DNA of 26,109 nt from Actinomycetes bacterium (GTDB lineage Bacteria; Actinomycetota; Acidimicrobiia; Acidimicrobiales; SZUA-35): NCBI GenBank assembly GCA_024227975.1, contig JAAETV010000211.1:1-26109 (forward strand), in the 5' to 3' direction. Within the stretch, counting starts at the first letter, position 1. Each line of letters begins with the position of its first letter. The notes below the pieces were generated by a model. That model was given only the letters and a program-made list of their open reading frames with translations, had not been told where the DNA came from and ran no database searches. Positions 6,366-14,005 of the stretch are shown here, one piece after another. Both the position numbers and the translations under genes were made by a program.

Positions 6366-7825
6366 CGGGCCGCCGACACCGGCTCGCGACCGACGATGGC
6401 CCAGTGGGAGCCGAAGAGCTCACCCTCGGTCGGCTGGTCAGGCTCGATGGTGCGGACGAGGTGGGTGATGTTGATGAAGTGCTCGATATTGAGGTTCTCG
6501 CTGATCGAGTTCCCGGCCCAGGTGCCACAGCCCATGCTCAGGGTGAAGGGCAGGGCGTTGTCGAACGAGCCCCCATTTCCGAATGTGTGGGCCTGGTTGA
6601 CCAGCACCCTGACCACCGGGAGCGCTTCGGCCACCCGAGTGGCATTGTCGGGCTCGGCGGTGTGGATGCCTACCGAGTGGCCGATGCCCTGGAACTCGAG
6701 GATCCGACCGACGATGGCGATGGCGTCGTCGAGGTCGGTAGCCCGGTAGACGGCGAGGACCAGCGATAGCTTCTCCCCGGTAAGGGGCCGGTCGGCACCT
6801 GGTTCGGGCTCTTCGACGATGACGTATCGGTCATCGTCGGACCCGCCCAGCTCGAACGAGGCCCGGAGATCGGGATAGTCCTGGGCGATGAGACGGCGCT
6901 CCAGCTTCCCGTCGGGGAAGAGTCGAGCAATCACCCGATCTGCCTCGTCTGGCTGTGACCGATAGCCACCCGCCGCCTGGAGGGCCGTCATGGCGTCGTC
7001 ATAGACCTCGTCCAGGATCACCAGGGAGTTCTCCGACGAGCAGGAGGTGGCATTGTCGAACGTCTTGGAGGCGGTGATCTTGGTGGCGGCACCCACCAGG
7101 TCGGCCGAGGTGTCGATGATGACCGGCACATTGCCGGCACCGACCCCGAGGGCCGGCGTGCCGCTGCTGTAGGCCCGCCGCACATTGTTCTGGGAACCGG
7201 TGGCCACCACGAGGTCTGCCGCCCCCATCAGCTCTTCGGTGTCGGCCCGGGTCACCGGCTCAGGTAGGACCTGGAGGAGGTCGACGGGAGCACCGACCTT
7301 GGCCAGCTCTTCTCGGGCCAGCCGTATGGTTTCGGCTGTCGTCGTCCAGCCGCTCGGCGACGGAGCGATCACCACCGCGTTGCCGCCCTTGACCGCCATC
7401 ATCGCCTTGTTGATCGGGGTGGCGGCGGGATTGGTCGAGGGGGTCACGGCGGCCACCACCCCCACCGGCTTGGCGAACTTGGTCAGCCCCCGCTCGGGGT
7501 CGTCGGAGATCATGCCAACCGTCTTGGCCCGGAGCAGGTCCCGCAAGGTGCCGAAGGTCTTGCGTTGGTTCTTGACAATCTTGTCGGCCACATTGCCCAG
7601 GCCGGTATCTCGGACCGCCATCTCGGCTAGGTAGCGAGCATTGTCGGGCTCGTACAGTGACCATGCAATGGCGGTGACAGCGCGGTCTACCTCTTCCTGG
7701 GTCGCGTTGGCGAAGGCGGCCATCGCCAACCGGCCCCGTTCGACGCATGTTTCGACCGCCGAGCGTGTTCCGTCGTCGACATTCTTGGCTTGCTGGACCA
7801 TCGGTTCCATCCTCATGATCGGCAT
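6362..7825 (-). CDS. sauS: CoA-acylating aldehyde dehydrogenase, sulfoacetaldehyde dehydrogenase (SauS)-like
   Basis: This is an NAD(P)-dependent, CoA-acylating aldehyde dehydrogenase of the EutE/SauS branch (487 residues from ATG 7825). The catalytic Cys262 lies in FDNATSCSSEN, close to the FDNGTICSSEQ type of acylating enzymes. Other landmarks are TPSTNPAATPINKAM (128-142), the ATGSQNNVRRAYSSG cofactor region (208-222) and GVGAGNVPV (227-235). SauS catalyses sulfoacetaldehyde + CoA + NAD(P)+ to sulfoacetyl-CoA. Close relatives use acetaldehyde or propionaldehyde, so specificity rests on neighbouring xsc, tpa and tau genes. The start is uncertain: ATG 7825 has no ribosome site, whereas ATG 7801 has GAGG about 9 bases upstream. 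It is the first gene of the operon and diverges from the TetR gene across 85 bp, the usual layout for direct control by that regulator. Confidence 0.75.
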   Translation of the reverse strand: MPIMRMEPMVQQAKNVDDGTRSAVETCVERGRLAMAAFANATQEEVDRAVTAIAWSLYEPDNARYLAEMAVRDTGLGNVADKIVKNQRKTFGTLRDLLRAKTVGMISDDPERGLTKFAKPVGVVAAVTPSTNPAATPINKAMMAVKGGNAVVIAPSPSGWTTTAETIRLAREELAKVGAPVDLLQVLPEPVTRADTEELMGAADLVVATGSQNNVRRAYSSGTPALGVGAGNVPVIIDTSADLVGAATKITASKTFDNATSCSSENSLVILDEVYDDAMTALQAAGGYRSQPDEADRVIARLFPDGKLERRLIAQDYPDLRASFELGGSDDDRYVIVEEPEPGADRPLTGEKLSLVLAVYRATDLDDAIAIVGRILEFQGIGHSVGIHTAEPDNATRVAEALPVVRVLVNQAHTFGNGGSFDNALPFTLSMGCGTWAGNSISENLNIEHFINITHLVRTIEPDQPTEGELFGSHWAIVGREPVSAAR

Positions 7826-7883
7826 AGTCAGGAGCTAGTCACTGGAGGTGGCTCATTGTCCAGGTCGACTGATTAGCTGCGTC

Positions 7884-7895
7884 TAACATATTCAA
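7884..7895. promoter_or_regulatory. Candidate operator word shared with the tpa/amidase spacer
   Basis: The sequence TAACATATTCAA lies between the divergent dehydrogenase and TetR genes. A near copy, TAGCATATTCAC (18596-18607), lies between divergent tpa and amidase genes. AACATA is also repeated directly here with a 9-base period (7885-7890 and 7894-7899). This would fit a site for the local TetR protein, but two copies are weak evidence. Confidence 0.25.
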
Positions 7896-7897
7896 CA

Positions 7898-7910
7898 TAC
7901 GCTCTCACAG
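7898..7910 (+). promoter_or_regulatory. Candidate -10 element of a leaderless TetR transcript
   Basis: TACGCT (7898-7903) fits the actinobacterial TANNNT -10 pattern and ends exactly 7 bases before ATG 7911, with no Shine-Dalgarno sequence. Transcription would begin at or next to the start codon. The whole block, TACGCTCTCACAGATG, resembles the block in front of xsc. Confidence 0.4.
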
Positions 7911-8513
7911 ATGGCCCGCGACAACCAACACGGTGAGCGGGGCCGGCGACGGGTGCAACTGAGTGCTGACCTGGTGATCGAGACAGCGGCCACCATCGTC
8001 GACAGTGAGGGTATCGAGGCTCTCAGCCTCACCCGGGTAGCCAAGGACCTGGGGACCAGCCAACCAGCCCTCTACCGCCATCTCGATGGGTACGACGCCC
8101 TGATCCGGGCGCTCGGACTTCGGTCGCGGGAGATCCTGGCGGGCCGGCTAGCCGCGGCCGCCGTTGGGCTGGCCCGCGAGGATGCGGTCCGGGCCATGGG
8201 GGTGGCCTGGCGCCGGATGGTCCAGGATCATCCGGGCATCTACGCTGCCACCGACCGCTACCCGGTGGCCGGCGACCCCGAGCTGGAAGCGGCGATCGAC
8301 CAGATCGTTGCCACCCTGGGTCAGGCCCTCATCGGATTCGATCTGGCTGAGGACGAGGTAGTACACGTAGCCCGAACCCTGCGCAGCGCCTTCCACGGTT
8401 TCAGCCATCTCGAGGCCGGCGTCGGCTTCCCCCTCAAGCAGGACTTGGACGACTCGTTCGACCGCCTACTGGAACTGCTCTGCACTGGCATCCGGACGTT
8501 GGGTCAAGCTTGA
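7911..8513 (+). CDS. TetR-family transcriptional regulator with WHG-type ligand domain
   Basis: This 200-residue repressor-type protein has an N-terminal TetR helix-turn-helix. Helix 1 starts near residue 19 (ADLVIETAATIVDSEG), and the DNA-reading helices lie around SLTRVAKDLGTSQPALYRHL (39-58). The C-terminal half has the W-H-G-type motif region FHGFSHLEAGVGFPL (about 163-177) found in the TetR C-terminal WHG family. The gene sits between the divergent dehydrogenase operon and the downstream xsc gene, so it likely controls both, with sulfoacetaldehyde, taurine or an acyl-CoA as possible ligand. Xsc operons in proteobacteria usually have GntR/MocR (TauR) or LysR-type control, so a TetR protein would be a different solution. 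The ATG at 7911 has no ribosome site and is probably leaderless. Confidence 0.88.
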   Translation: MARDNQHGERGRRRVQLSADLVIETAATIVDSEGIEALSLTRVAKDLGTSQPALYRHLDGYDALIRALGLRSREILAGRLAAAAVGLAREDAVRAMGVAWRRMVQDHPGIYAATDRYPVAGDPELEAAIDQIVATLGQALIGFDLAEDEVVHVARTLRSAFHGFSHLEAGVGFPLKQDLDDSFDRLLELLCTGIRTLGQA

Positions 8514-8532
8514 AACGAGATCAGCGGCCTGA

Positions 8533-8541
8533 ATAGTGGCC
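8533..8541 (+). promoter_or_regulatory. 9-base word shared by xsc and tpa upstream regions
   Basis: ATAGTGGCC occurs 47 bases before xsc. The same word, on the minus strand, occurs at 18562-18570, 56 bases before tpa. Both genes belong to taurine breakdown and would need joint control. With two short spacers the chance of a shared 9-mer is not negligible (my rough estimate is about one in ten), so this is only a lead. Confidence 0.2.
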
Positions 8542-8574
8542 CCAAGGCATCTAGAAACTCTCACGTCCCCGTTA

Positions 8575-8587
8575 TAAGCTCTCCGCC
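8575..8587 (+). promoter_or_regulatory. Candidate -10 element of a leaderless xsc transcript
   Basis: TAAGCT (8575-8580) precedes ATG 8588 by exactly 7 bases, the same spacing and nearly the same following bases (CTC) as before the TetR gene. An overlapping TATAAG at 8573-8578 is an alternative hexamer. No Shine-Dalgarno sequence is present in front of xsc, which supports a leaderless start. Confidence 0.4.
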
Positions 8588-10354
8588 ATGACTCGGATGA
8601 CTCCCAGCGAAGCCTTTGTCGAGACCCTCGTAGCCAACGGTGTGACCGACGCCTTCGGCATTATGGGATCTGCGTTCATGGATGCAATGGACATCTTTGC
8701 TCCAGCCGGAATAGCCCTCGTCCCGGTCGTACATGAGCAGGGGGCGGCCCACATGGCCGACGGGTATGCCCGGGCATCGGGTCGACATGGGGTGGTCATT
8801 GGCCAGAACGGACCCGGCATCAGCAACTGCGTCACTGCGATCGCCGCTGCCTTCTGGGCCCACAGTCCCGTGGTCATCGTCACCCCCGAGACTGGCACGA
8901 TGGGCATCGGCCTCGGCGGGTTCCAGGAAGCCAACCAGCTCCCCATGTTCCAGGAGTTCGTCAAGTACCAGGGTCACATCAACAATGAGAACCGCATGGC
9001 CGAGATCACGGCCCGGTGCTTCGACCGGGCCATGAGCGAGATCGGCCCGACCCAGCTCAACATCCCCCGTGACCGGTTCTACGGAGACATCGACGTTGAG
9101 ATCTCCCAACCCATGCGGCTCGACCGGGGCCCCGGGGGCGACGACAGCCTCAATGCCGCCGCCGACCTGCTGGCCGAGGCCGAGTTCCCCGTCGTCATCT
9201 CTGGGGGTGGGGTCGTCATGGCCGATGCCATCTCCGAATGCGTAGCTCTGGCCGAGCGCCTGGGCGCTCCCGTGGTCAACAGCTACCTCCACAATGATTC
9301 ATTCCCGGCCAGCCACCCCCAGTGGTGCGGCCCGCTGGGTTATCAGGGCTCCAAAGCGGCGATGAAGTTGATCGCCAGGGCCGACGTAGTTCTGGCCCTG
9401 GGTACCCGCCTCGGCCCGTTCGGCACCCTGCCCCAGCACGATATGGACTACTGGCCCGCCGATGCCAAGATCATCCAGGTCGACGCCGACCACAAGATGC
9501 TCGGCCTGGTCAAGAAGATCTCGGTTGGCATTGTCGGGGACGCTGGTTCTTCGGCCAAGGCCCTGACCGAGCGCCTGAACAACCGGGCCTTGGCCTGCGA
9601 CGCCACCAAGGATGCCCGGGCGGCACAGATGGCCGAGGAGAAGGCGGCCTGGGAGGCCGAGCTCGACGAATGGATCCACGAAAAGGACGACTTCAGCGTT
9701 GATGCCATCGCCGAAGCCAAGGACATGTCAGGTGACTGGCTCCATCCCCGCCAGGTGCTGAGGGAGCTGGAGAAGGCGATGCCGGCCCGGGTCATGGTGT
9801 CGACTGACATCGGCAACATCAACTCGGTGGCCAACAGCTACCTCCGCTTCGAGGAGGGCCGATCGTTCTTCGCCCCCATGAGCTGGGGCAACTGCGGCTA
9901 CGCCCTGCCAACCATCATCGGGGCCAAGCGGGCCGCCCCCGATCGCCCCGCCGTTTCCTATGCCGGTGATGGTGCCTGGGCGATGTCGATGGTTGAGACC
10001 ATGACCGCCGTTCGCCACAACATCCCGGTCACCGCGGTGGTGTTCCACAACCGCCAGTGGGGGGCGGAGAAGAAGAATCAGGTTGACTTCTACGGTCGCC
10101 GGTTCGTGGCCGGCGAGCTCGAGGGCGGCGAGAACTACGCCGAGATCGCCAAGACGATGGGGGCCGAAGGGGTCCGGGTCGACAAGCTCGACAATGTGGG
10201 TGCCGCCCTGACCGACGCCGTAGACGCTCAGATGAACGATGGCAAGACCACCATCATCGAGATCATGTGCACCCAAGAGCTAGGGGACCCGTTCCGCAAG
10301 GACGCCCTGTCCAGGCCGGTTCGCTACCTCGACAAGTACAAGGACTACGTGTGA
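8588..10354 (+). CDS. xsc: Sulfoacetaldehyde acetyltransferase
   Basis: This 588-residue thiamine-diphosphate enzyme cleaves the C-S bond: sulfoacetaldehyde + phosphate to acetyl phosphate + sulfite. The three-domain acetolactate synthase-like fold is visible. The N-terminal pyrimidine-binding domain carries the cofactor-activating Glu50 in [14 protein letters not shown]. The middle domain starts near residue 190. The C-terminal diphosphate domain carries G-D-G (460-462), with HN of the metal-binding region about 26 residues later. Xsc hallmarks include [10 protein letters not shown] (about 157-166) and the end [13 protein letters not shown], which sets the family apart from acetolactate synthase. 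The length matches the family. ATG 8588 is chosen because the conserved N-terminus starts there. The gene's TGA overlaps the GTG of the cobS-like gene by 4 bases. Product acetyl phosphate is the substrate of Pta, encoded 2.7 kb downstream on the other strand. Confidence 0.96.
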   Translation: MTRMTPSEAFVETLVANGVTDAFGIMGSAFMDAMDIFAPAGIALVPVVHEQGAAHMADGYARASGRHGVVIGQNGPGISNCVTAIAAAFWAHSPVVIVTPETGTMGIGLGGFQEANQLPMFQEFVKYQGHINNENRMAEITARCFDRAMSEIGPTQLNIPRDRFYGDIDVEISQPMRLDRGPGGDDSLNAAADLLAEAEFPVVISGGGVVMADAISECVALAERLGAPVVNSYLHNDSFPASHPQWCGPLGYQGSKAAMKLIARADVVLALGTRLGPFGTLPQHDMDYWPADAKIIQVDADHKMLGLVKKISVGIVGDAGSSAKALTERLNNRALACDATKDARAAQMAEEKAAWEAELDEWIHEKDDFSVDAIAEAKDMSGDWLHPRQVLRELEKAMPARVMVSTDIGNINSVANSYLRFEEGRSFFAPMSWGNCGYALPTIIGAKRAAPDRPAVSYAGDGAWAMSMVETMTAVRHNIPVTAVVFHNRQWGAEKKNQVDFYGRRFVAGELEGGENYAEIAKTMGAEGVRVDKLDNVGAALTDAVDAQMNDGKTTIIEIMCTQELGDPFRKDALSRPVRYLDKYKDYV

Positions 10355-11301
10355 GTTGGTCCGAGGCCGGCACATTGGCGCCGGCCTCGGAGCTGTTCGG
10401 GTTCGACACCAACATGAAGGTTCACCGGTTCGCCGACGGTGGGCCGGCTGAGCTGACCGATCATGTTCCCGATATCGACGACGCCTACTATTTCGATCCT
10501 GAGGTGACCGTCGCCATCCTGTCCGGCTTCGAGCACAACCGCCGGGTCGTCGTCCAGGGGTCGCACGGTACCGGCAAGTCGACCCACATCGAGCAGGTGG
10601 CGGCCCGGCTCAACTGGCCCTGTGTGAGGGTGAACCTCGACGGCCACATAACCCGCATGGACCTGATCGGCCGAGATGCCATCGTCATCCGCGACGGCCA
10701 ACAGATCACTGAGTTCCAAGAGGGCATCGTGCCTTGGGCTCTCAGCCGCCCGGTCGCTCTGGTGTTCGACGAGTACGACGCCGGTCGACCAGACGTGATG
10801 TTCGTCATTCACCGATTACTAGAGCGCGACTCGAAGCTGACCTTGCTGGATCAGAATCAGGTACTCACCCCCCATTCTCTGTTCCGCATGTTTGCCACCG
10901 CCAACACTGTGGGGTTGGGCGACATGACCGGGCTCTATCGGGGTACCCAGGCCCTGAACCAGGCCCAGCTCGACCGGTGGAATGTCGTGGCTCACCTCGA
11001 CTACCTCGATGCCGCGGTCGAGGAGCGGATCGTGTTGGGCCAGGTGCCAGAGCTGGCCGAGCAGGCCGACGGCGCAGAGCTGTGCCACTCGATGGTGGCG
11101 GTGGCGACCATGACCAGGACGGGGCTGGCGGCTGGTGACATCTCCACTGTGATGTCGCCCCGCACCGTGATCAGTTGGGCCGAGAACACGCTGACCTTTG
11201 GAGACCCCGAAACTGCCTTCCGGGTTTCGTTCCTCAACAAGTGTGACGAGGCCGAACGATCGATTGTGGCCGAGTACTACCAGCGGGTCTTCGGGGTCTG
11301 A
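10351..11301 (+). CDS. cobS: CobS-like AAA+ ATPase (orphan cobaltochelatase subunit or chaperone)
   Basis: This 316-residue MoxR-related AAA+ ATPase is strikingly like the CobS subunit of aerobic cobaltochelatase: VFGFD-type N-terminus, Walker A G-S-H-G-T-G-K-S (70-77), [21 protein letters not shown] (77-97), Walker [11 protein letters not shown] (136-145), [11 protein letters not shown] (about 190-200) and a [13 protein letters not shown] segment. CobS works with CobT and the large CobN to insert cobalt into hydrogenobyrinate diamide. No CobN is encoded here. GTG 10351 is chosen because GTGA overlaps the xsc stop by 4 bases, and because homology to CobS starts right after it. Coupling to xsc suggests two options: a relocated cobalamin gene pair, or an AAA+/VWA chaperone or activase serving Xsc, as CbbQ/CbbO do for Rubisco. 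Context favours the second; sequence similarity favours the first. Confidence 0.88.
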   Translation: MSWSEAGTLAPASELFGFDTNMKVHRFADGGPAELTDHVPDIDDAYYFDPEVTVAILSGFEHNRRVVVQGSHGTGKSTHIEQVAARLNWPCVRVNLDGHITRMDLIGRDAIVIRDGQQITEFQEGIVPWALSRPVALVFDEYDAGRPDVMFVIHRLLERDSKLTLLDQNQVLTPHSLFRMFATANTVGLGDMTGLYRGTQALNQAQLDRWNVVAHLDYLDAAVEERIVLGQVPELAEQADGAELCHSMVAVATMTRTGLAAGDISTVMSPRTVISWAENTLTFGDPETAFRVSFLNKCDEAERSIVAEYYQRVFGV

Positions 11302-11302
11302 C

Positions 11303-13036
11303 GTGGGCTCGGGGACGGCTGAGCCGAGCCGGGCCCGGAGTGAGCGGCTGAGCTCGGCCGGGCTGCGAGCAGTTTCGGGCCAGACCGGGGCCGAGATCAG
11401 GGGCAACCGGTTGGAGGTCGACCATCGTCCCCAGGCCATCGCCGTGCCCTACCTGGCCCTCAACCTGGCCGACGCTCCGCTTGCCCGCCGTCGGGGGGTG
11501 ACCGATGCTCTCGCCCTGCGGATCCGCTACAGCGACCGTCGACTCCATCTCGAACTGAGCCCGGAGCCGATCCTGGAACGGGTGATCTTTGACATTGCCG
11601 AGCAGCTGAGGTGCGAGTCGCGGGCCGACCCCACCCTGAGCGGGATAAGGGCCAACATCTCCGCCGCCTTCGATCACTGGTCCGAGCAGGCTCGGGCCGA
11701 GCGGATCAATGAGACCCGCATCGGTCTACTGGTGTTCACCATCACCCACATGATGCGCTATCGGCTACTGGGAATCGCAACCACCGAGATTGTCGACGAC
11801 GTCATCGAGGAGGCACGCGGTGACTTGGGCCGCCTGGTCGGCCACGCCCTGAAGGAGTTGCCAAACGCAAGGCACTCACAGATTGACTTCGCCGAACCGG
11901 CAGGTGAGATCAGTCGCCTCATCGGGGAGATGGTGGCCGACGCCGAGGAGTCTGCGGATGCCTCGCCGGAGTCGGTGGTCCGCAACCGGCTGCTCATCCC
12001 CATCGATTGGGACACTCTCGATGCCGAGCTGGCAGCCGCCGGGGGTGGTCCATCGGACCCCACCGCGGACTTGGAATATCACGTCTTTACCCGGGCCCAC
12101 GACATCGAGATTCTGGGAGTCGACCTGTACCGCCCGGCGGTTCTCCAGGAGTTGCGACGTGACCTCGACCGCCGCATCGCCGATCAGGCCGTCAGCGTGA
12201 CCCGGCTGGCTCAGCACCTCCAGCAACTCTTTCCGAGCTGGGCTCCTGAGGGGTGGACCCACGACGAGGAGGACGGTCCGCTCGACCCCAGCCGGCTCAC
12301 CAGGGTCGTGATCGACCCGGCCGACAAGCGCATCCGTCGTCTTCCTTGCGATCGGCCTGCGGGCGATGCCGTCGTGAGCTTCCTCATCGATACCTCGGGC
12401 TCGATGAAGGTCCAGCGCTACGAGACGGTCACCGTGTTGGTCGATACCTTGGCCCGAGCCCTCGAGCTGGCCGGCGTCGCCACCGAGGTGCTGGGGTTCA
12501 CCACCGCTTCGTGGGCTGGCGGGCGCCCCTTCCAGGAATGGCGGGCCGCCGGGTCGCGGCCAAGGCCTGGACGCCTGGCCGAGGTCCAACACATCGTCTA
12601 CTCGTCGGCCGACCAGACCTGGCGCCAGTCCCGGCTATCGATGGCGGCCATGCTCCGCACCGACCACTACCGAGAAGGGGTCGATGGTGAGGCCATCGAG
12701 TGGGCGGCCTCCCGCCTGATGGGGCGAAGCGAACGGCGTCGGGCCCTGGTACTCATCTCCGACGGGGCCCCCATGGAGGCGGCCACCGCAAATGCCAATG
12801 GTGACGAGCTCCTGGCCGATCACCTCCGGTGGGTGGTCCGGGCCATCGAGAACAGCCCCGGTGATGGGCTAGCCATCGGCGCCGTCAGCATCGCCGACCA
12901 GCTCGGCCCCGAGGTGGGCCACACCATCGACGAAGCTTTCACCAGGTCGATTCCCGTCGACCTCTCCGCCAACCTCCGCATCGGTGACTACGACATCCTC
13001 CATCGGCTGTTCGGGCCTACTCGGCGGAATGGGTAG
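11303..13036 (+). CDS. cobT: CobT-like VWA-domain protein, partner of the CobS-like ATPase
   Basis: This 577-residue protein resembles CobT. The N-terminal half is helical (conserved around ALRIRYSD, then EQARAERIN at about residue 130). A short middle follows, then YHVFTRAHDIEI (about 258-269) and the C-terminal VWA domain with MIDAS motif D-T-S-G-S (363-367), EVLGFTTASWAGG, GRLAEVQHIVY, D-G-E-A-I-E-W-A and L-I-S-D-G-A-P. The very acidic linker that bridges the halves in Paracoccus/Pseudomonas CobT is almost absent (only a modest DAEESADASPE stretch), making this copy shorter. The GTG at 11303 starts 1 base after the cobS-like stop. VWA proteins of this type act as adaptors that bring the AAA+ ring to its client. 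The gene ends 23 bp before the convergent pta stop. Confidence 0.85.
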   Translation: MGSGTAEPSRARSERLSSAGLRAVSGQTGAEIRGNRLEVDHRPQAIAVPYLALNLADAPLARRRGVTDALALRIRYSDRRLHLELSPEPILERVIFDIAEQLRCESRADPTLSGIRANISAAFDHWSEQARAERINETRIGLLVFTITHMMRYRLLGIATTEIVDDVIEEARGDLGRLVGHALKELPNARHSQIDFAEPAGEISRLIGEMVADAEESADASPESVVRNRLLIPIDWDTLDAELAAAGGGPSDPTADLEYHVFTRAHDIEILGVDLYRPAVLQELRRDLDRRIADQAVSVTRLAQHLQQLFPSWAPEGWTHDEEDGPLDPSRLTRVVIDPADKRIRRLPCDRPAGDAVVSFLIDTSGSMKVQRYETVTVLVDTLARALELAGVATEVLGFTTASWAGGRPFQEWRAAGSRPRPGRLAEVQHIVYSSADQTWRQSRLSMAAMLRTDHYREGVDGEAIEWAASRLMGRSERRRALVLISDGAPMEAATANANGDELLADHLRWVVRAIENSPGDGLAIGAVSIADQLGPEVGHTIDEAFTRSIPVDLSANLRIGDYDILHRLFGPTRRNG

Positions 13037-13059
13037 GTACGCCCTCGCCGATACCGACG

Positions 13060-13968
13060 CTACGGTCCGTCGATGTCAGCCTGGAGGGCGGAGATAACGG
13101 CGACGTTGACGATGTCGGTGGCTGAGCAACCCCGGGATAGATCGTGGAGGACGCCGTTGAGTCCCTGTAGGAGGGGGCCAAAGGCTTGCGCTCCGGCCAG
13201 GCGCTCGGTGATCTTGTAGGCGATGTTCCCGGCGTCGAGGTCGGGGAAGATCATGACGTTGGCCCGACCGGCGACCGGAGAGTCAGGCGCCTTGGCTCGC
13301 CCGACGGTGTCAACATAGGCGGCGTCGAACTGGAGCTCGCCATCGACGGCCAGGTCAGGGGCCAGTGCCCGGAGGGCCGCCGTTGCCGCCCGGACCTTGT
13401 CAACCCGGGGGTGTTCGGCACTGCCCTTGGTGCTGAACGAGAGCATGGCCACTCGAGGCTCGTCACCATAGGGGTGGGAGCGGGCCAGTTGGGAGAAGGT
13501 GGTGGCACTGGCGACAGCGATGGAAGCCAATTGGTTGGCATCGGGATCGGGAACCACACCGCAATCGCCGTAGACGAGGGGGCGGCCGTCGGGCAGGACG
13601 AAGAAGAACGAGCTGCTGACAAGTGGGCTGTCCCCCCTGACGCCGAGAATGCGTAGGCCGGCCCGGATCACCTCGGCCGTTGGGCGAGAGGCACCGGCCA
13701 CGCAGCCATCGGCGGCGCCGGTGGCGACCATGAGTACCGCCACATTGAGGGGATCGTCGAGGTCGATTGGTTTCGGCAAAGCTTTGGCCGCTGCCACTAG
13801 CTGTGAGCTGAGGTGGGCGGCCGGATCGTCGATGATGAGGGTGTCGGCCAGGCCCTCAGCATTGAGGGTGGAGGCAGCCTGGATGGCACGGTCGTCGCCG
13901 GCGTCGGCCAGCACGATCCGCTTCCGGTCGGCCCGAGCCCGTCGATACCACTCGTCGATCAGGTCCAC
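13060..13968 (-). CDS. pta: Phosphate acetyltransferase
   Basis: This protein converts acetyl phosphate + CoA to acetyl-CoA + phosphate, the step after Xsc. The 302 residues match the catalytic Pta domain: [11 protein letters not shown] near the N-terminus, [24 protein letters not shown] (about 87-110), [18 protein letters not shown] (about 176-193), ELQFDAAY, and [32 protein letters not shown] (about 237-268), ending in [13 protein letters not shown]. It is about 20-30 residues shorter than typical stand-alone enzymes because the helical segment before ADGCVAG is trimmed. There is no regulatory N-terminal domain. The start is GTG 13968 without a strong ribosome site. It is the last gene of the tpa-tauABC-pta run, 37 bp after tauC, and converges with the xsc-cobST genes. 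Context makes a dedicated taurine-pathway role likely. Confidence 0.93.
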   Translation of the reverse strand: MDLIDEWYRRARADRKRIVLADAGDDRAIQAASTLNAEGLADTLIIDDPAAHLSSQLVAAAKALPKPIDLDDPLNVAVLMVATGAADGCVAGASRPTAEVIRAGLRILGVRGDSPLVSSSFFFVLPDGRPLVYGDCGVVPDPDANQLASIAVASATTFSQLARSHPYGDEPRVAMLSFSTKGSAEHPRVDKVRAATAALRALAPDLAVDGELQFDAAYVDTVGRAKAPDSPVAGRANVMIFPDLDAGNIAYKITERLAGAQAFGPLLQGLNGVLHDLSRGCSATDIVNVAVISALQADIDGP

Positions 13969-14005
13969 GGAGCCCGGGCTTCACGCTCGACCTTCACCCG
14001 CCCGT

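Noticed and set aside
10267..10350. Longer cobS-like protein starting inside xsc at 10267
   Set aside because: The extra residues are the shadow of the xsc end; homology to CobS begins after GTG 10351.
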